Assembly (NCBI GenBank): GCA_036852015.1
Contig: JAANDG010000250.1
Coordinates: 124,001 to 188,000, forward strand
Source of the DNA: Pelodera strongyloides
Taxonomy: Eukaryota; Nematoda; Chromadorea; Rhabditida; Rhabditidae
Reading direction: 5' to 3'
Length of the DNA: 64,000 nt
Shown here: piece after piece, positions 23,065-36,500 of the stretch
How positions within the stretch are numbered: the stretch's first letter is position 1
How the letters are laid out: every line of letters begins with the position of its first letter
Notes under the pieces: generated by a model
The model's input: the letters and a program-made list of their open reading frames with translations, nothing else
Told to the model about the DNA's origin: nothing
Databases searched by the model: none
Translations under genes and position numbers: made by a program

Positions 23065-25413
23065 ATGTTAATATCCGTTTTCTTCGCTCTACTACTCCCG
23101 TATGTTGAAGGATCTTTGGGATGTGACGATGGTGGTGTATGGCACGCAAATGGCGACCGTTGGATTCAGGGCAACAATTTTCTCGTTACTTGTAAAGATG
23201 GAAAGATAAAGGTGAGAACTTTGATAATACCATGACTATTTTTATCCCCCCCCCCCTCTCTGTCATGTAGGCATACTAGCGGCATACTAGCGGCATAATC
23301 GTGCATACGCATACACACACGCACGCACACACGCATGCAAGCATACAAGCACACACGCACACACACACCCACAAACACACCCACTCACACACCCACACAC
23401 TTGTTGGATTCACCTACTAACTGTCTGCAGGTGGACAAATGCATGACTGACGGCGGCAAGGTGATAGACGTGGGTATCGCTGAATTCGAGGAAGACGGAG
23501 TCATCTACTCGTGCGTTGACGAGCCGACTGGTAACCATTTCGCACTTTGTTTATTTATTTATTATTTAAATAACACCAAGATGTGCATCAACTGATATAT
23601 GAAGAGCAAGAAGTGTATATATAGCGTTGCATCAGCCTTGTTATAGCCCTTTTTCTGGAAAAACTACGAGCCTTTTTTTTATCATGTTTCGTTTTCACAC
23701 TCATATCCCTTTTTTAAATATATCAACATATTAATAATAATATTTATTGGCATATTGCAGCCGATTCCGGCGATGATGCCTTTGAAGGCAGTGGTGCTGA
23801 AGACAATACAGCAGAATGTGTTAATGAAGATGACCTGATCGCGCACAACTTTCTCATTTGTTGTATTGGAAAAAAAATCAAGGTAGATCATTTTCACTGA
23901 TATGATACTTCCTCTAATAGGCTCACACTGCCACTGCATTTGCCAGCTAGGTTAGGCTAGCTAGGGTATAATGGCAAGTTGTAGTGTTTCTGGAGAGACT
24001 ATAAAGTCTTTCATGAATATATTGTCAGTCAACTTAACTGATTAGGAACGATTTAGAGAAAATCCCAATGATTTGAAAATATATATATGCGTACATCATG
24101 GCGCTCTAACAATAAGACATTACGCTGCATAACGTAAAGTACAAACATGGATCATCTTTGTCGCTTTATTAGTATTATTAGTCGCTTTAGGGTTGCGTGG
24201 ACGAAAATGGCGATACACTGAAATCAGGTTATTTCTCTACCGGATCGGGTATTTTGAAGCTTTGCAACATCCACAAAGACGGCAAGCGAGCACGGATAGA
24301 GAACAAAGGTAATTCGTCTAATTGGACTTGGTGGTTCAATGGCATGGGCGGCACATCCGTATCTAGCGAAGCAACCCGAGTTCGAGTCTGGCCCGTAGTT
24401 TATCTGTGCCGTGACTTGATTACTTCGAATTTGCAGAGTACAGATTGAAAATTAAATTTCAGACATGTTTAGCTATTTTTACGCTTGTTGTTATTATCAA
24501 ATATATATACCGACTTCCGAACTATGCAAGTGATATGGTTCAAAGTAGTCACGAAACTGGGCATACTTATATGAAACGTCTGCAACGAATCTTACAAATT
24601 CCACATATCTCCACTGACTCGATCTTCACTGTTTTGGAGAGTTGCGAAAGGTTCCCGACTTATGCCAAACTCCTGAAACGTAAAAAGGAGTGGCGTAGCT
24701 ATTTGGCTTGCTCAAGACTGAGCTGAGCTCCGACTCCCTTTTTCTATACCTTCACATATTCTAATTTTTTTTTCTAAGAACTTCGTTGTGGCCATGCATA
24801 ACTTCAAAGAAAGCTTCCAGCTTTATAAATATATTCAGGTTGTTTCAACGGTACTGAATACGACGATCCAAATGACGAATCATTTCATGTGAAGAAGTAT
24901 GCAATTTGGAGACAAGGGAATATTGACTACAGGTATGCGAGTATTCTATTTTAAACAGGATGATGGGAAAATTTAGGTCCACCTTATAAGATCAGCTCCC
25001 ATTCTGCTCTGTAGGTCTAGGTCCAGGCATCCGTAATATGGAAAGAAGGCGGCCTGCATGCCCTTCCCAGCCCAGGCCAGATAAGGGATATGTCAATGAT
25101 GGAAGCTATCTTCGGAGAGAAAGTCTCTGTCTAGTGAATGCAAATTTTCGTCCTAGGCTGGACCCGAAGCAGGTCTACCCCAGTAACACCAGTTTCTCGT
25201 ATAACATTCCAATTTCACTGGCTTGAGTATGCATATTTTGCCAGGCCTGAAAACTCCCGACGGTAATCCTACTAACCCTGGACAGTTTCACACACCAAAT
25301 TTTTCAGATGCGGTGACAACGGTATCTCCGTCTACCGGTGCTACATTAATGACAAGGCGGTCTATTATGGATCTGGTTGGATGGAAAGTGGAAAATTGCA
25401 CGTTTGCCAATAA
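23065..25413 (+). CDS. Secreted cysteine-module protein, MIG-18-like
   Basis: Exons are 23065-23211, 23431-23530, 23761-23882, 24191-24308, 24839-24932 and 25308-25413, all in phase, giving 228 residues. Residues 1-17 are a signal peptide and there is no later membrane segment. Three modules follow with a shared cysteine spacing. Module 1 has C20, C43, C53 and C77; module 2 has C102, C116/C117, C125 and C148; module 3 has C164, C195, C205 and C227. The core Cys-x7-9-Cys-x21-23-Cys recurs in each. An acidic linker (DSGDDAFEGSGAED) separates the first two. The pattern recalls the fibronectin-I-like module of the C. elegans secreted protein MIG-18, which acts in gonadal cell migration. The family link is from memory and untested. 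Function here is inferred only as extracellular or matrix. AATAAA is at 25439. Confidence 0.8.
23296..23400. repeat. CA-rich microsatellite in the first intron of the MIG-18-like gene
   Basis: Imperfect CA, CGCA and CACC units fill about half of the intron between 23211 and 23431. The reading frame across it is rejected as coding. Confidence 0.9.
24330..24405 (+). pseudogene. tRNA-like head in an intron
   Basis: GGTGGTTCAATGGCATGGGC resembles an A box and D arm, and GAGTTCGAGTCTGG a B box, about 50 bases apart. No complete cloverleaf could be drawn. It is probably a SINE head or tRNA relic in the MIG-18-like gene. Confidence 0.5.
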
Positions 25414-25449
25414 TGCTTTGTTTTGTTTATTATGACGCAATAAATGATT

Positions 25450-25504
25450 TACTCGCTCTCTCTCTTTCTCTCTCTCTCTCACTCTCTCTTCTCTCTCACT
25501 CTCC
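25450..25504. repeat. CT microsatellite
   Basis: Run of CT/TCTCTC units just after the polyadenylation signal of the MIG-18-like gene. Confidence 0.9.
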
Positions 25505-25940
25505 ATTCTAACCCCTGATTGTGAGGTGTATGTTTTCAATACATGATGATGTTACATATGCAAGTTTATATAAAAAATAAACAATCCATCAGGGGATAAA
25601 TATTTAATGTTTGTGCCCAACCCTGGGTCTTTCTCTGTCTACCCCTATCTCTATATCTCTCCTTAGATACGTCAGCGCAAATTAGAATATATTGGACACA
25701 AACGACTTTAACATTTTATGACCAGGATCATGCAAAAGGAAGGATGCAAAAACCAATACTTCTTGCGAAGCAACTACCGCCACGTAGTAATGTACTTGCA
25801 TACAAGAAATTCCCAGAAGCGAAACAATTAAAAAAATATCGTTTTGTAATATATTGACCGCAGTTTATTTTAAACGTGCTTCGCGTTTTGTGCCCACTAA
25901 ACCGTGGGTGCCCGATATATTACGTGTGATAAAACGAGAA

Positions 25941-26129
25941 AATTGGCGTGCAAGCGGCAACGGCACGGCGTGCAGGAAGGTACGAAAAAAGTGTCACGCA
26001 GTTAGGATATGGCGTGCCAGGTTGCATGCCGAACCCACGCGGCTTGAACGCCGTAACGTTGCCGCCTGCACGACACCACGGAGCCAAATGGGCGCTGCAC
26101 GCCGTTATCACGCGACTTGCACGCCAAGT
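25941..26129. mobile_element. GC-rich inverted-repeat element
   Basis: AATTGGCGTGCAAG on the left is inverted relative to CTTGCACGCCAAGTT on the right, with GATAA and CGGC words repeated inward on both sides. The GC-rich body contrasts with the AT-rich surroundings. It is probably a MITE of unknown family. Confidence 0.5.
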
Positions 26130-27183
26130 TTCGTCAGTGAAACAGTCGAGATAATATGGGGGTACCGGGTACCTGTACGGTTTTTTTGCCGGCGATGAGT
26201 CATCACCGTTTGTCCGTACTGATACCCATTTTCTTTAACTATTTGGATATTATTAGATATCGTTCAAAAAGAGTTTATGACTGTTACAGTATACTGTATC
26301 ATATTTTTAGTACTATCAAATTACCACAGATGTTACTCGTTTTGCAGAAGTTTTACGGAGCAGGAACCATACACGCTTCTATTCTACAGTTTATATGTCT
26401 GCATCTTCTAACTCATAGATTTACAACGAGAGAGTATAGTGTTGTACCTAGTTTTTTATACGCAGAGCTACCTGGTAGCTAAAATCCAGAGCGGTGTTTC
26501 ACCAACACTAGTTCTTTCTTTATGAACTTGATAAAATTTTGAAATGTCGTAATTTTCCCAGAATGTTGTAAATGTTTACAATACAGGGAAGTGTAAACTT
26601 TAAATAAGACTGAAGTTAGTCCCTTTGTGTTGGCCATGGTTCAAGCTTGCTTTGTTAGATAAAAAAAAACAATAAGAATAACAAACTACAATAGTGAAAA
26701 CGACCTAACCAAGTGAGGTATATTTGGGGCAATGCATTTCGTAATTCTTCAGAGTATTTAATAAACTCAATATTTATGACAGAATTTCCATTTTTCTACT
26801 TTCCAACTATTCAAAAACTATCAAAGGCTGTTTTATTTACCAAAGAAACTAGACTTTTCCAACTAGACTTTTATGAATATTCCAAAGTACCGAAGTTACA
26901 ATAATAATATTGTTCCCACACTTTATGACGTTGGGTGTTTTGCATCTTTATTAAAATAGTTCTGTTTACGATTGTAAAAGTCCGCGCTCTCTCAATGTGA
27001 TTTTCGCACGTTTTTATGCCTTCGCACATTGTATATTCACTTTAATATTCGCACATAAAAACTGTGCGTAATTTCAATGCAAATCAGAGATAGAAATACG
27101 TATACTATTGAAAAACGATAAATTTCAGCGCTAATTGTATTTCTTTAAAAATTTCTCAAGACGTGACTGGATACCAGAGGCCA

Positions 27184-27308
27184 GAGGCACTCCGATTCCC
27201 TCGGGGAAATAGTCCCTGGGGACAGAAAATATCAATCTAATGTGAGAGACGCTGAGAAAAAGACGGGGAATTCCCCATGCGGAACTGAGTGGTGTTAATA
27301 TGGCCTCA
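27184..27308. mobile_element. Short palindromic MITE, copy 1 (partner at 47382-47514)
   Basis: The sequence from GAGGCACTCCGATTCCC to GGAACTGAGTGGTGTTAATA matches the element at 47382-47514 along its length, including GGGGACAGAAAATA and GACGGGGAATT. The two copies are 20 kb apart. This copy has lost part of its left end. Confidence 0.75.
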
Positions 27309-27775
27309 GGAATTGGAAGTGAAGTTTCCTTTATTCTTTTTGAGGAAATTCAACAAGACAGGCGATCCTTTAAAGGGATATCAATCTTTTTATACATCAT
27401 GGAATTCATTTACTCAATATTATGAAAGCTCTGTTTACTGGCAACATTCCTGTCGCCGCGTCGGGATAAGCGAAGGGTTGCCACGCTTTATAGACTATCG
27501 TGAAGATACGGTCCCTCTCGCATGTTGAACGTCTTTTTTTTTTCTTCACAGGCAATGCCCGATTTTCTTTGAGCCCCTAGCCCTAGCGACGTTAGTGTCC
27601 AGCTACCGGGATTACAGTGCTCGGCTAATTACCTTTGTTCGATGCCCCAGCATTTCCGCTTACCTTTACACATGTCCCTTATGTAGTTTTGCTGTCTTAA
27701 CTGTTTGTTTTTTAATTATGTATGTTTGTGCGCACATTTATGGTGGAATACATTATTATTAATTATTATTATTAG

Positions 27776-27842
27776 CCAGGGTCGAACCGCCCACCTCAGT
27801 ACTGAGAGTCGGGCGCCCTAACCATTGGGCTACCCAGCCCCC
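27776..27842 (-). pseudogene. tRNA-like relic
   Basis: The minus strand has GGTAGCCCAATGGTTAGGGC (A box and D arm) and GCGGTTCGACCCTGG (B box). The anticodon arm does not pair well. It is probably a SINE head. Confidence 0.55.
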
Positions 27843-28178
27843 ATGAAAAGTTTGCCGTTGTACATCTACACCCATGTGTATATTTCCTCATCGATCAATC
27901 ATTATATTAATTAATTAGTTATTAAATTGTGCACTCGCGGCGTTCTTGCCACGAATCATATAACTGTTGTATTTTTAGAGCCGCTATGTCTATGTTTGAT
28001 TTTCTCTGCCCATTTCGTGTTAATATAATATCAATGCGGATATCTGTGTGTGCCCAGCTGTCTCAATGCTATATGCCCAATCACCCACTGTTTCAAAGCG
28101 AAAGTTTCTTTTATGGACAATTTTATTTGATTGTGCGGGGCTTGATGGATACGCCTCGTCGATTTTCGTGAGATTCCT

Positions 28179-28430
28179 ATGGGTCCAGGGAGAGCAATAC
28201 GGACACATCAGCCAGACTTAGGCTGATGCATGGGCTTCTGGTTAGACAGGGTCAGGCTTTTTATGCAGGCCTGTAAAGGCAAAGAGGCAACGGTTTTAGT
28301 CAATAGGTCCAGGGCAAGTACTAAGGACTAAGGGCACATAAGCATGTTAGGCTAATTCGTAGGCTGGCTTATGATTAGAGAGCCTCACATTTTTATGTAG
28401 GCATGCATGTAAAGGCAGTGAACTGGCTGC
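28179..28430 (+). repeat. Diverged direct duplication
   Basis: Two adjacent copies of about 110-125 bases begin GGTCCAGGG. They share the order of TTAGGCT, GATTAGA or GGTTAGA, TTTTTATG(C/T)AGGC and TGTAAAGGCA. They differ by many substitutions, so the duplication is old. Function unknown. Confidence 0.55.
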
Positions 28431-29505
28431 CTGTAACCTTGGCTATTTCCCCGGTAGTTTACCGAAACATCTTGGAAGTGTGGGAACGCAACTCATGAAC
28501 AAAAGTTCACAGATTCATAAATCTCACATGGTATCTAGTCTTACGTAGAACAGCAAACATAACTGCGATAAACATGAAGACACTGAGAAAGTTGTTCTCT
28601 TTTCATATGGACATGGAACTCATCGTCAACTCTGTTAAGGACAAATCATAACCCTGAACAACAAATCATAGCCCTTGCCATTGGTTCACCACTCTTGAAT
28701 AAACAGTGGCTACGAAAGTGACAAACCAACAAGCATAATAAAAAGTGCATTATGTAGTAATTACCCGAGCGGGAGGCTTTGCACACAAAGTGAAGCATCA
28801 TTGGGTAATGTCCCCAACAAGGAGGTCCCTAGAAGTTTTCCTCCTCCTTCCGTAACTTCCACCTCATGAGTCACGCAACGGCGTATATCTCTGAAATTAA
28901 ACAAAGTTTTCCAAACGCCACATATCCTTGGGTTTACGCACCTGGCACTATTGATGCACTGTTCACCACTGAGTTGTTACAGCTGGTTGTGTTTAGTTTT
29001 TCAATTGCTGGTTCCACCGTGCCGCCAGCTAGGCAAATATTCGAATGAAACTCAAATGATTATGTTTCGCTAACATTGCGATAAACGTATGTAACTTGGC
29101 TGCGAGTAAGCTCTAGTTTTGCCTATTGTTTGTTTGTGGCCAAGTAGAGCATTTATATCGTAGTAAATTCACTATTTTACTGTATTATTCTGAAGCATGT
29201 TTACTGTATCCCTAGGATTTTAGTGTGTTTTTAAATCTTTCTCTTTCTTACTCTTAGTCTTCTAAAAATCTTAGTCTTTAAATTTTTAGTTAAATTATTC
29301 AAACTGTGAGGCTCCATACTATAAGATATACGCTTCTGCGAAACTCTTCTTATACACAGTGAAAGAAGCTCACCGTAGTTTACATGCTTTTTTCCACGAC
29401 CTAAGGAATCCGGGTAACCGTTAGTCAATAGAATAGACCGAACTCATGAGAATAAGCTGCACACCAAACATTTAAGCAACTGACTAGGGTGTACGATTTC
29501 AGGCC

Positions 29506-29838
29506 CTTATAGAGGATTTATAAGCACTTTCCTCCCCGTGGAAAATGCCCCATGGCCTTTCATGAGCACTTTCACTTTCTATAGAGGAAATAGAGGTACC
29601 GTATGCTCTGTTTCTACGTTTCAAGCATATGTGATAAGCATTATACATGGAAAGGGTTGTCTCCTTTTATACACGAAAAGATATTCTAATTTTCTTGCTA
29701 ATTTGCATACATTATTTGAATTTTTTGGAAAGGGTTACGATATGTATCTTTCTCCTATACCTATAGAAAGTGAACGTGCTTACGAACGGCCACGGGACAC
29801 TTTCCACGGTGAAGAAAGTGCTTATAGTCCTCTATAAG
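29506..29838. mobile_element. Terminal-inverted-repeat element of about 333 bp
   Basis: The ends CTTATAGAGG and CCTCTATAAG are followed inward by long, imperfect inverted repeats of about 85 bp. Shared words include TATAAGCACTTTC, CCGTGGAAA and TTCACTTTCTATAG. The AT-rich centre has no coding capacity. Flanking duplications are not clear. Confidence 0.75.
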
Positions 29839-30513
29839 ACTTTCCTTTAAAAAATATAAAACGGATAACTTGCCGGCTCATCAAACACGTAACCCCCAAC
29901 AACCTAGGCTTCATCCTTTCGTGGCGTATTATTCTGACTGTTCCTAGGAGATATGCACAACATTTGACCGATATAACGACCTTCGGCGCATAGCAACAAT
30001 TTTTTTACTTTTGAAATATGACCAGCCATTCTTTCATTTCCTTCAAACTAACCTCCCCAAGCTAAGGATATTCTAATTCTCATCTAAAGACGTAAAGTCG
30101 AAAAATGTCGAGCAAGTATATTTTACACGTGCACCGAATGCGAACGTTTCTTGAGGAGCTAGGAGGTATGAAAAGTTTTGAAACGTATACTGGACCATTT
30201 CATTGCCATGCATTGTATGCTAATTCAGGGGTCATAAAATTTGCATAGAACATGGGAACGCAGTTGTTCAGTAAACGCTTCACAAACCACGTGTTAGGCG
30301 CTTGAAGATGAAAGCTAGCGGTACACAGATAAGGCAAAACTTTAACTTCTTCACTTTTTAACTTCAACTGTACTATCCCTATCCCATACTGCCATACAAA
30401 TTTGTGTACCCTATTTAGCTTTTAATTTTGCTGTTTGGTAGCGCCGCTTTGATTCGAGTTATTCTATGCAGTTATTCTCCAACAAACTGTTTAACTCGTT
30501 CAAGACTTTCTAG

Positions 30514-33500
30514 CAGACCAATCCAAGGAAAAAATGTTAACGCCCGTCGTACCGCCGATCAAGTTAAAGTTAAGAAAAGGGAAACGCTCGGACGATACGC
30601 CGAGTCCCGAATTAGGGTAAGTTTAATTATCGCTTTTAATAATTTGTTATCAAATAAGTGGGAAAAACATATTGCCGCTATAAAACATGGAATTTAGAAA
30701 ATTTCTAAGTTGGAAGACAGAGAGGGGGCAGACCGGCAGAAAGATGAGAATGAATGGGAGATCGAGAGGAAGAGAGAGTACGAGAAGAAAGAGAGGGAGA
30801 TGAAAAGAGCTATTGGGAGAGGGAGAGAGAGAAGGAAGGAAGAGGGGGCGAGAGCCAAAAAGAGAGCGATGGAGAGAGAGCGGATAGGGCGGGGGAGATA
30901 GGAAGAAAAGTAAGAGAGAGAATAGAGAGAGAGAGAGAGAGAGAACGTAAAGGTGGCGAACAAGTAGAACAGTACTGGTTAAACGTGAGTGTAGTTTGCA
31001 ATCCCGTCTCAAACATTATTTTTTAATAATAGTTTAATAATGATTTATTGGTTAACAATCAACACAACTAAAGAACGTCACCCAACGGGAACCCTAAGAC
31101 CCCCGTGCTTCACAACGCGAGTGTACTTACTAGGGACCAAATATACCGTAGAGAACCGAACCACCGATGTATTTCATCACATCCTCGCCTACTACCACTG
31201 CGCCACAGTTTCCCTTTTCGGATCTGTGCTCTTTCTTCAAATTGTAGTTTGTATCCCGGTAACGCTAGTTTTTAATTTAGTGAAGCCTAGTGATTGCCAC
31301 TATCGCTATATTTATGAAGAGCTTTGTCGCCGACATCGCATTATCAAACAACATTTCTCTGTTCTTCTCGAAACTCTATGCTCTCTCATCACTTTTACGA
31401 CTTAAACATCTGCGTTATCAAGTTAGGCGTCAACGGACTGAACCACCACGGTCATAAGCACATCTTCTGATAACGTGCCCCGTGTAAATTGGCCCTTATC
31501 ATCAGGATAAACACTGCGTCTCTCATGTTCTAGTGATCTCTAGCGTTCCCCTGACCTTAATGATAAGTCTAATCAACTGAGGGCAATAATATATCTTGAT
31601 ATTGCCTATTTTGTCACCCGGAGCACAAAGGCGAAAATGAGGTGGAAGGAGAAAACTAATCAGAAAGATAGCAACGCCCAACGCTTAGCACCTCACCACG
31701 GTTACTGTACTACGGGCTGGACACAGTTCCCAATTTTTCTTCAAAATTGCGCGGCGACTACACGGCACAAATAGTTACGCGGCCTTCGTCTCGCTCGAGT
31801 TTGGCGAACCATTGGCGAACATTTCCAAAAGCACCATATTGTCATGTCGGTCCCTATAGAAGTCGCACATACTTGTAGTTTTCACATAGGATACTCAGAA
31901 ATTCTATATTTATTAGTATTTTTCTTTCTTTCCATTTCTTTCTATTCAATTTTGGACCCATCCAATAACTGCTTGGAACGTGTGATTTTTTTCCAAAAGT
32001 CTGAAATTTATCGTCGTTTTTAATTTTTACATCATTTTAGACCATTAAAATATTAAACACGCCCATTTTCTTTATAATCCATTATATTTCATCGTGCTGA
32101 ATACATTACATACATTACACTGTGCACTTTATGGCCGCAGAATTAAATTTTGAAAAACATTAAATTGTCTTTTGCACTAAAAGCAAGAACATAGTGTAAT
32201 AAAAACAAAATATAATATTTAATTATTATATATTATTAATATTAAGCTAAATAAAACAATATTAATAATTTGTATTCATCGCAGCGGCTTATTCCTGCGT
32301 TCTTTGTATTCCCTATTGCATGCAATAAAATATGAATTTCTCATAAAAGGTCTAACAATAAATGGAGGAAATAAATTGTATTAAGTATCTGTAATTATTT
32401 TATTTTAATGTTGTTTTCCCTAGACATTTCCGGTCAATTACATGCGCTTTTGCAATCTTGCAGTTGATTTATAGCCGTTTTTTGGTTTATTTATTTATTA
32501 CATCACCTCTGTACGTGTCTGATGGAAATGCATTAATGGCCTTATACTATAGCTTCATATTGCCTATTCACTAGCTTGTTATTTCCTTTGCTAGGAGATT
32601 TCTTTCTAGGAGATTATTTCTAGGAGGCTAGGACTGTTACAGTATACGGCGCTGAGTAAATGTAAATGAAAGAAATCGTTAATTCATATGCTTGAAACCG
32701 CCAAGCATTCGCTTTCTCCTGATATACGTCCCGAAGCTAGAAGCACAGGCCTGGCCGCCTGGCACTGAATTTAGCCAATGTCCAACTTTAGCAGCAACAT
32801 GCAATTTTTTCTGCACTATTCCCTGGAGATGCTCAATATATATGTCCTTATAAAGTTTTTCTCTTTAATAAGGAGCAATATTGTTGTATCTTCCAAGTCC
32901 CGAACCTCATTGTCATTACGGTGTGTACTGTGTACTGTGTACGGTAGCTCATTATCGAGTTTCTAACCCGCCCTAGTTTGCAATCAATTGCACTTATAAT
33001 TAGTCTTTGATTCTCTAAACCACTCAATCTTTATTGTAGCCAAACAATAGTAGTCTTATGAGTGACAATGCGTTTGTTTTATTCTTGCGTCCTGCCTTCT
33101 AGATACTGAGTCACCTATTATATTCCTTCACCTATTTATAGTTATAGTCTTTCTTTCGCAACTATGAGCTGTGACCGCTAATAGCGTTGCAGAATCGTTT
33201 GAAGCCAATATCACCCAGCCTTATCACTAGGCTCTAATCAGTTTGCACAGACGCTATTACCAGTGATCTAATTCCCCGTTATCAGTGCTCGTGATATTAG
33301 AGGTTTAAGAAGGGGTTTGACGCCGCTCCACCGTAAAAAACGACAAAGTGACGGATTTAAACCTTTCCTTTTTTTGACTCGGCCATATTACGGAAGTAGG
33401 GGTGAATTGGAAAGGTTTATAGATAAGGCTACAGAAAACTTGTGATTGGCCGGGTCCGGGTGATAAGATAGGTGTAGGGTAGGTATTTGCAGGTTTTTGT

Positions 33501-36500
33501 GCTTTAGCATGGAGTGATTTCATGGGTTTGTGAAATACTATCAGGAAATTAACTTGATTCAAACCTACTTTGGTAGAAATACATAGTTGATTTGATAACG
33601 TTGGTCCCTGATGCGAGAGGTCACGGGTTCGATCTCGCTGGGTATGCCAGGTGGGATTTCCCCGCTTCCGCTTTCGCTGACTTCCGATTTCCGCTTCCTT
33701 TAATACTTACGTTCAGTAAGGTAAGCGTAAGTATGCGTAATAAGTAGTAAGGAGCATAAGCGGATAGGAGTGTCTTCTCGTCACTCTTCGCTCAGAACAT
33801 CTCCGCATACGCTTCAACATAGACATATCAGATGAGGGGAGTTACCGGGATAGTGCGCAGCTTATCCTCTTTTCTCTTCCCAGCGATCGCAACAGAGTAC
33901 AAGTGTAGCGGAGTTACAAGGTGTTCCCCATCACAATGCTTCTTACTCTTCTCTCTCTCTCTCTGTACTATCTTCCTCTCTCTCCGTCACTGTACCTCCC
34001 TCCCCTCTCTCCGTCTCTCCGTCTCTCTCTCTCTCTCTCTCTCCTTTCTCTCTCATCAAACTTTGTCGACGTGTATCTTGTCGTACTGACGTGCTGATAA
34101 GACCTTATCATTCCGGATATCGCTAGAATGCTTTGAATTCTTTGCATCTTAACACATTGTACGACTTGGCCATTACTATTTTATAGGCACTGAAATAATG
34201 AGAAGAGTAGTTAATTAGGGGGACGGCCCGCTTTCATGGAATTAGTTCAAACGGGGTTGAGCGGTATACATATGTGAGCCTCTCAGTGTGTGTGTGTACA
34301 CGTACAGTGAGCGTGTGGCCTGCAGTTCAGAGCGTTCTCAAAAATGACGGCGTTAGAGAGAACGGAAACATATATGATCAAAGCTGAGTCTCCCAATACT
34401 CTGCTTGCACTAGTCATGGAAATTTGTTTGTTCTGCAGCCTAATGGGGTTTCCATGTATGCCAAAAATAACTGTGCGTTCCCTTCCAAGTATAGACAAAT
34501 TTACCGTATTTTCCCTGAATTGAATATTTGACATGAGAAATTAATACATGGGTCTCGCGAAGTCGTAAAACACGGTAAATTTGCCCGCATACTTGGAAAC
34601 CCCATAACGGCGATGCTTTCACTAAATTTAATCGACAATTAACAAACCTATAGGGCACTTCTTTTCAGAAAACAATCGAATATAATGGACGATGATGACG
34701 ATAAACTAGTGATTGAGGAGCGAAGGAGGGGAGACAACGAGGAGTCTCCTGAACCGGCGCCAAAGGTTAGCCATTCACGAAAACAGGCGTTGCTGTTTGT
34801 GCGGTTAGGTAGGGTGCGTAGTGCTGGCATAGTTTTGACATAGGTATAGACATAATCTAGGTTGTGTTGTCTCGGATGCTCACCAGGGTGAATCATGATT
34901 TAGAAGAAAGGGGGCTCCGTTTTCCTTTACGGGTCAAAATGAGAAATAGGGGTCCAAATGAGAATTAGGGGTCCAAAATCTTTAATCAGCCAGATTACAC
35001 AAAGTTATGTGAGTGTCACACATTTTGCAGAAGAAGAAAACCGATGGACACTCATCAAAACATGAAGCCAAGGAAGCGAAGTCTAAGGGCAGGCGCAAGG
35101 CGCTAAGTGACTCGGAGAACTGGCCGGTAAGCACTTAGGCCGGTCCCAATAAGATTTACTGCTGGGGTAGGTTACAGGCGTCCCCTGTTTAGAGTGCTCT
35201 CTCGGCGTTCTCTCGTAGCCTGTCAAAAGCAGAGAAATCGAGAGAGCATGCTAATCAGGAGAAGCCTGTAACCTACCCCAGCGGTAAATTCTTGGAACTG
35301 GACTCTACTTTTATTTAACGGTACAGCACCCTTCTGAAACAGTGCGGGTTAGCTTAGCACCGGGTTGACACTAGAAGCTTATTTGATACTACCAGTCATG
35401 TTAGCGCACAACTGTATGTGGACTACACACACTACGACTACTTACTACTTACGGTGTTCGGCTATTTTTTTTTGCACCCGGGGATACTATTGCAAAAGGG
35501 CAGGCTCAGATCGATGAAGCTTAATTTTTACATTTATAAAAACTTTAGAATGAAGTGGATAGCTCATCAAACGATCGCAACCAGCAAGAGGAAAGCAATT
35601 CTCGTAAACGTCCGTCGGCACAGTTTTCCGACACGACGTCAGAAGAAGCAGATTCTGAAGTGTTGAATGCAACGCAAACAATTTGCGACCTTCTCTCTAT
35701 AATGGGAACGGTGACTGATGCGCAGCGAAAGTCGATACTCAGAAGCCTGAAACGGATAATTGTAAGTTTTGGCCCGGTGTGCGTGCGTGTGTGTGCTTGT
35801 GTGTGTGTCTGTATGTGTGTGCGTGTGTGTGTGCGTGAATGTGCTTATGTGTGCAACTGTTAGGCTAACGCAATATTTTGAACATACTAGTATGGTACTA
35901 ACCAAATTATTCCCTCTGCAGGAACGCGTTCGTATTGCTGAAATCTTTCACAACGATTTAAATTTGAATGCAATTGATGACTCGATATCTTCGACTCGCG
36001 CGGAACAGGTTACCGTAAAAGATGAACCAAACAATGAGGAAACGGTTAGGGCGGAGGGTCCAATCAAGGTGGAGGACCTGGATATGAACAACAGGGTGAG
36101 ATAAGACACAAAATAGCATATTTGAAGTGAAAACATTATATGACCAGACCGGGAAGTAGAACAGTTGATGGCTCATGGAGCAAGGAAACTAAAAAGTGCA
36201 AAAAGATGATAGCACAAAGGGGTCTGCACGTATGGGGCGTAAAAGCCAATTACGCATATCGCTTCTGTGTCAAGATTTTTACTGAAGCGAGGCGCGGCCG
36301 TAAATGTTCATCCGTTTTTACTCTTAGAAAAGGAAAGGCTCATATTGAAGGGAAAAGTTTTGCAATTAACTCAAAGCAATTGCAGCAGGCAACTGATCAT
36401 CGACGTTATCAATCTCCAAGTGTGGTGCTAAGTTCGACTGGTCTCTCTATGCAAGCGGCCAAGACAAAGGCCAAGGAAAACAGAAAAGAGGCCAAAGAGG

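Larger units (their letters stand above)
25445..30510. other. Gene-poor spacer with repeats
   Basis: No convincing exon was found in this 5-kb stretch on either strand. It contains a CT microsatellite, a GC-rich inverted repeat (25941-26129), a MITE-like palindrome (27184-27308), a tRNA-like relic (27776-27842), a diverged direct duplication (28179-28430) and a terminal-inverted-repeat element (29506-29838). The remainder is AT-rich. Confidence 0.6.
30617..34668 (+). other. 4-kb first intron of the Gln-rich gene
   Basis: Contains GA-rich sequence (30715-30950), a tRNA-like relic (about 33590-33650), a CT-rich tract (33950-34045) and a small inverted-repeat element (34441-34607). The rest is AT-rich and shows no convincing exon. 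The exons on either side join in phase 2, keeping the frame open into GKQSNIMDDDDDK. Confidence 0.6.

Noticed and set aside
30710..31012. Arg/Glu-rich and Ser/Leu-rich frames on opposite strands
   Set aside because: Both arise from one GA-rich tract. Joining the plus-strand frame to the exon at 30534-30616 breaks phase, whereas the exon at 34669 fits.
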